64,000 nucleotides of DNA. Origin: Glaciecola sp. 33A. Lineage in GTDB: Bacteria > Pseudomonadota > Gammaproteobacteria > Enterobacterales > Alteromonadaceae. The notes under the pieces were generated by a model, which was given only the letters and a program-made list of their open reading frames with translations, was not told the DNA's origin and made no database searches. Positions 61,260 through 64,000 of the stretch are shown piece after piece. Where the stretch lies: contig NZ_PJAR01000044.1 of assembly GCF_002836745.1 (NCBI RefSeq), forward strand, positions 248,001-312,000, written 5' to 3'. The stretch's first letter is position 1. Every line of letters starts with the position of its first letter. The translations under genes were made by a program, and so were the position numbers.

Positions 61260-61324
61260 AATGTTGAGGTGTTAACTGTAATCAACGTTAAGACTTTTGA
61301 GTCATTATGTACTGATTGCAAAGT

Positions 61325-61356
61325 AAAAAGGCTAGATGAAAAATCTAGCCTTTTTT
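61325..61356 (+). terminator. Terminator after icd
   Basis: AAAAGGCTAGAT pairs with ATCTAGCCTTTT around a short loop and runs into T bases. The A tract before it means it can also work for the convergent roxA on the minus strand. Confidence 0.92.
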
Positions 61357-61397
61357 GTTTTTAAGAATACAACAAAGTACAGTAAATTTGGGCTTTA

Positions 61398-62552
61398 TTA
61401 ATCTGACAAAACCCAATAACCGATATTTATCAAGTTTGTCACAATCGCGACAAATTCAAGGTTATTGAGTACTTCTTCGTCAATGTCTATACCCACCGAT
61501 ACGTCTTTATTGTTGAGTAAAACTTCAAAAGCATCCTTCAGGGCTATGCCGACCGTATATGAATTTCCATCAATGAAAAAAACAAAATTCTCAGACCTCT
61601 GTTGCTCGGCATATACAGGCTTGACGCCTGTCATTTTGGCTAATGATACACCGTCCAGTAATTCACTGCGGACATCCTCAACAGTGTAATTTGCTTGTAG
61701 TGCTTCGTCATTTGGCAAGCCTTGACGACTAAGTAATTGCAGAAGTGCATTCTCTGCTTGTTCAGAATTAATCAACTGCTCAAGATGTTGCTTTATTTTG
61801 TTTATTTCAGATGCATTAACCGCTGCGCTTGGTGTATTGATTGTTCTCAGGCTTCGTAATTGAGGATCGGTATAACGTAATGCAGTGGCCGGGTCGATAA
61901 TGTTCTCATCAACCAAACCGCTCAGCAATTCGAGTGAAGTAGGTGCCCTAAAGCCGATACTGTAATTAAGGCAGTCGGTAAGCGCGACACCATTATGAGG
62001 ATGTTTTGGGGGGATGTAGACAACATCACCAGGCAACAGTACTTCATCAATAATAGGTGTAAAACCATTAATCTGTTTTAGTAAAGGGTGGGGAATAGAT
62101 TCGGTATAATCGCTGGGCAGACCAACTTGCCAGCGCCTTGACCCTTTTCCCTGAATAATAAATACATCATATTCATCAATATGTGCGCCAACGCCAGCAC
62201 CTTCGTTTGAAAAGCTGATCATGACATCGTCAAGACGCCAGTTGGGGATGAAGTTGACTAATTGAGTCAGTTCGTCAACTTCATCAATGTATTTGTCAAC
62301 GCCCTGAACAAGCAAAGACCAAGCGCCTATACATGTATCTTCATATGTCTGGAAAGGCCCTTGAGTTGCCGTCCATTTTCCGTTTAAACAGGAAACAATG
62401 CGGCTATCCACGTCATCTTCTTGAGCTAAGCCAGCTAATTCATGTTCATCAATAGGATCGTTGAATGACTCAACGAAACCCCTTATGATACACGGTTTTT
62501 TTTGCCAACATTCTGTTAAGAAGTGAGTTTGGTCGAATTTAGTGATGATCAT
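61398..62552 (-). CDS. roxA: Ribosomal protein uL16 3-hydroxylase (JmjC/cupin oxygenase)
   Basis: Fe(II)/2-oxoglutarate oxygenase that hydroxylates an arginine of ribosomal protein L16 (E. coli RoxA/YcfD). It has 384 residues (E. coli 373). The iron ligands are His124, Asp126 (GAHIDEYDVF) and probably His186 (PPKHPHNG), in the same order and spacing as the E. coli enzyme. The C-terminal part (about 215-384) is the dimerisation and winged-helix region. It overlaps the cyclase gene upstream by four bases (ATGA). Confidence 0.93.
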   Translation of the reverse strand: MIITKFDQTHFLTECWQKKPCIIRGFVESFNDPIDEHELAGLAQEDDVDSRIVSCLNGKWTATQGPFQTYEDTCIGAWSLLVQGVDKYIDEVDELTQLVNFIPNWRLDDVMISFSNEGAGVGAHIDEYDVFIIQGKGSRRWQVGLPSDYTESIPHPLLKQINGFTPIIDEVLLPGDVVYIPPKHPHNGVALTDCLNYSIGFRAPTSLELLSGLVDENIIDPATALRYTDPQLRSLRTINTPSAAVNASEINKIKQHLEQLINSEQAENALLQLLSRQGLPNDEALQANYTVEDVRSELLDGVSLAKMTGVKPVYAEQQRSENFVFFIDGNSYTVGIALKDAFEVLLNNKDVSVGIDIDEEVLNNLEFVAIVTNLINIGYWVLSD

Positions 62553-63802
62553 TTTGCACCTAATAACTTATATACGGTAACTTGCCCTAAGCCTTTCAAT
62601 GGCTGCGCCAACCCAGAACAAAACTGATAATTTTGCATACTATACAGCATGGTTTGTTGGCAGACCTGAATTTCTCTATTCGCTGCTGTTGATTCTAAGC
62701 GGGAAGCAAGGTTCATTGTATTCCCCCACACATCAAATGCCGGTCTTGATTGTCCAATAATGCCGGAAATTGCATTGCCCGATGCTATACCCATTTTAAT
62801 CCCAATATTAACACCGGCTTGAATTTCAAATTCTCGACTGATGGCGAGCGCAAATTGACAGCATTTTTGACTCGTTTCGTAAGAGCTTAATGAGCGATTG
62901 TCCAGACCAACCCCTGCAATATACTGGTCGCCGTTAGTCTTTATTTTAGTTAGCTGATGTTGCTCTGCAATAGTATCAAATACACAATATATGCGATGTA
63001 AAAACGTCACCAAGTTTTTATCCGAGGTTTGGCGGCTATAGGGCGTGAACTGTGTGAAATCGATAAAGATGATGCTAGCAAATGGATGTTCAGTAATACA
63101 ATTTTCTAAACTCAAAGGCTCAGCCGACATCAGATGACGTGCAATATTAATAGGGATCACTTTTTGTAATAGTTGCCTTGTTTTTTGTTCTGTCATTTGC
63201 ATTTGTTGCCAACTACGATTTATCTGTCGGCGGATCCATGTCGCTATTAGGAAACAAGAAATCGACAATGTCCATGTGTTGACGTTCATGATGCCAAGCG
63301 GCCAATCTTCAGTTTCAATAGAAAACACGAATTGGTTTTGGAAGTATATAAATAATCCACAAAATATACACAGTGTTATCCACAGTTGTTTGGTCTCCTG
63401 AGGATTAAAAAAATAGAGACACGCAAACATGCCGAGTAAAAAGTAAAATTGAATATTTAGGTTTATTTGCCATAACAAAATAGCGGTGATGAGATAACTC
63501 ATATAAGTCAAGATTAGTAAGCATCTAGCTAATTCAAACAGATTCAATTTGCTTAAGAAAAATGCGGACGAAAAAAAACTAAGATGCACTAGCATACTGA
63601 TTATGTGAATGTGCACACTGGGTATATTCGAAAAGTATAATAATTTTAAGGATTGAACAAACAAAACTAAGCATAAAAACAAACAAACTCCGGCTAATAT
63701 GTCCGCTTTCTTGCTTGGTTTTGATTGGATGCTTAGGGGACTAAAATTTAAACGCTCAAAATACTGTTTAAGCACAGGCATGACATTAAACATGACACAC
63801 AT
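62549..63802 (-). CDS. Membrane-bound class III adenylate cyclase
   Basis: 417 residues. About six hydrophobic segments occupy 35-190, then a short helix leads to the class III catalytic domain (about 240-415). The metal ligands are Asp248 (FIDFTQF) and Asp292 (NGDQYIAG). Purine-selecting residues Lys288 and Asp357 favour ATP over GTP, and the transition-state Asn364 and Arg368 are in NTMNLASRLE, so it should make cAMP. Its stop overlaps the roxA start by four bases; the reason for this pairing is unknown. purB lies just upstream on the same strand. Confidence 0.92.
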   Translation of the reverse strand: MCVMFNVMPVLKQYFERLNFSPLSIQSKPSKKADILAGVCLFLCLVLFVQSLKLLYFSNIPSVHIHIISMLVHLSFFSSAFFLSKLNLFELARCLLILTYMSYLITAILLWQINLNIQFYFLLGMFACLYFFNPQETKQLWITLCIFCGLFIYFQNQFVFSIETEDWPLGIMNVNTWTLSISCFLIATWIRRQINRSWQQMQMTEQKTRQLLQKVIPINIARHLMSAEPLSLENCITEHPFASIIFIDFTQFTPYSRQTSDKNLVTFLHRIYCVFDTIAEQHQLTKIKTNGDQYIAGVGLDNRSLSSYETSQKCCQFALAISREFEIQAGVNIGIKMGIASGNAISGIIGQSRPAFDVWGNTMNLASRLESTAANREIQVCQQTMLYSMQNYQFCSGLAQPLKGLGQVTVYKLLGAK

Positions 63803-63839
63803 CCTTGTGAGTCTTTAATTAGGGTTGTATTTTTTCAGC

Positions 63840-64000
63840 TTATTGCTCTGCAAGCAACTGATCAACAAGCCTAATTGCGTCACCAATATAGTTTGCAGGG
63901 GTCAATTTTTTTAATTCAACTTTGACTTCCTGTGGCAATTCCAAATTGTCTATGAACTCAGCCATTACTGCCGCATTTACCTTTTTACCACGCGTTAATT
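63840..64000 (-). CDS. purB: Adenylosuccinate lyase (C-terminal end, runs off the window)
   Basis: The last 53 codons read LTRGKKVNAAVMAEFIDNLEL, then PANYIGDAIRLVDQLLAEQ and TAA at 63842-63840. This matches the E. coli PurB end (LTRGKRVDAEGM..., TPANYIGRAITMVDELK). PurB acts twice in purine synthesis. The rest lies beyond base 64000. Confidence 0.93.
   Translation of the reverse strand, partial: LTRGKKVNAAVMAEFIDNLELPQEVKVELKKLTPANYIGDAIRLVDQLLAEQ

Overview
The window is a chromosomal segment of a marine gammaproteobacterium of the Alteromonadales, most likely the Alteromonas/Glaciecola/Paraglaciecola group. That placement rests on protein similarity and gene order recalled from memory, not on a search. 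Several blocks keep Escherichia coli gene order: miaB-ybeZ-ybeY-ybeX-lnt with ubiF and a Met-Leu-Gln-Gln tRNA operon close by; ychF-pth then prs-ispE-lolB facing hemA-prfA-prmC-(sirB2)-kdsA; grpE/dnaK/dnaJ followed by dapB and carAB-greA. I see no phage, insertion sequence, integron or CRISPR array.

Layout. 1-6.0 kb: start of recN with a LexA box, purT, nei, then anmK and nadK on the minus strand. 6.0-13.2 kb: a poly(3-hydroxybutyrate) (PHB)/3-hydroxybutyrate locus with bdhA, a lipoprotein type-2 PHB depolymerase, an exported MetX-like hydrolase and a GntP-family permease on the minus strand, facing a TonB-dependent receptor. 13.3-20.2 kb: a LuxR-type response regulator and a sodium-symporter-fused hybrid histidine kinase resembling the CrbRS/MxtR-ErdR acetate-switch pair, enclosing a crotonase-like protein, a DUF1439 lipoprotein and a membrane GGDEF protein. 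20.3-24.5 kb: grpE, dnaK and dnaJ with sigma-32 promoters. 24.7-26.5 kb: cytochrome c', a short structured transcript coding a 30-residue hydrophobic peptide, and a cytochrome b561-like protein. 26.7-33 kb: dapB, carA, carB, greA. 33-40.5 kb: a SulP transporter, lnt, ybeX, ybeY, ybeZ, miaB. 40.6-45.4 kb: an EamA exporter, ubiF, a tiny membrane protein, an alanine:sodium symporter and four tRNA genes. 45.4-52.7 kb: an unknown protein, ychF, pth, rplY, a small lipoprotein, prs, a tRNA-Gln, ispE, lolB. 53-58.7 kb: hemA, prfA, prmC, a shortened SirB2, kdsA, a hydrolase and a YchJ protein. 59-64 kb: monomeric isocitrate dehydrogenase, roxA, a membrane adenylate cyclase, and the end of purB.

How the genes may work together. 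The 6-20 kb part reads as a carbon-acquisition module. A depolymerase cuts PHB at the cell surface, the second hydrolase may finish or trim esters, the receptor and GntP permease bring products in, and BdhA feeds acetoacetate to acetyl-CoA metabolism. The neighbouring CrbRS-like pair is of a type known to control acetate/acetyl-CoA use. The joint regulation is inference. The rest is largely housekeeping.

The least explained elements are the structured small transcript at about 25.4-25.74 kb, the SirB2 homologue that appears to have lost its middle, the palindromes upstream of icd, and a small bracketed tandem repeat next to recN.
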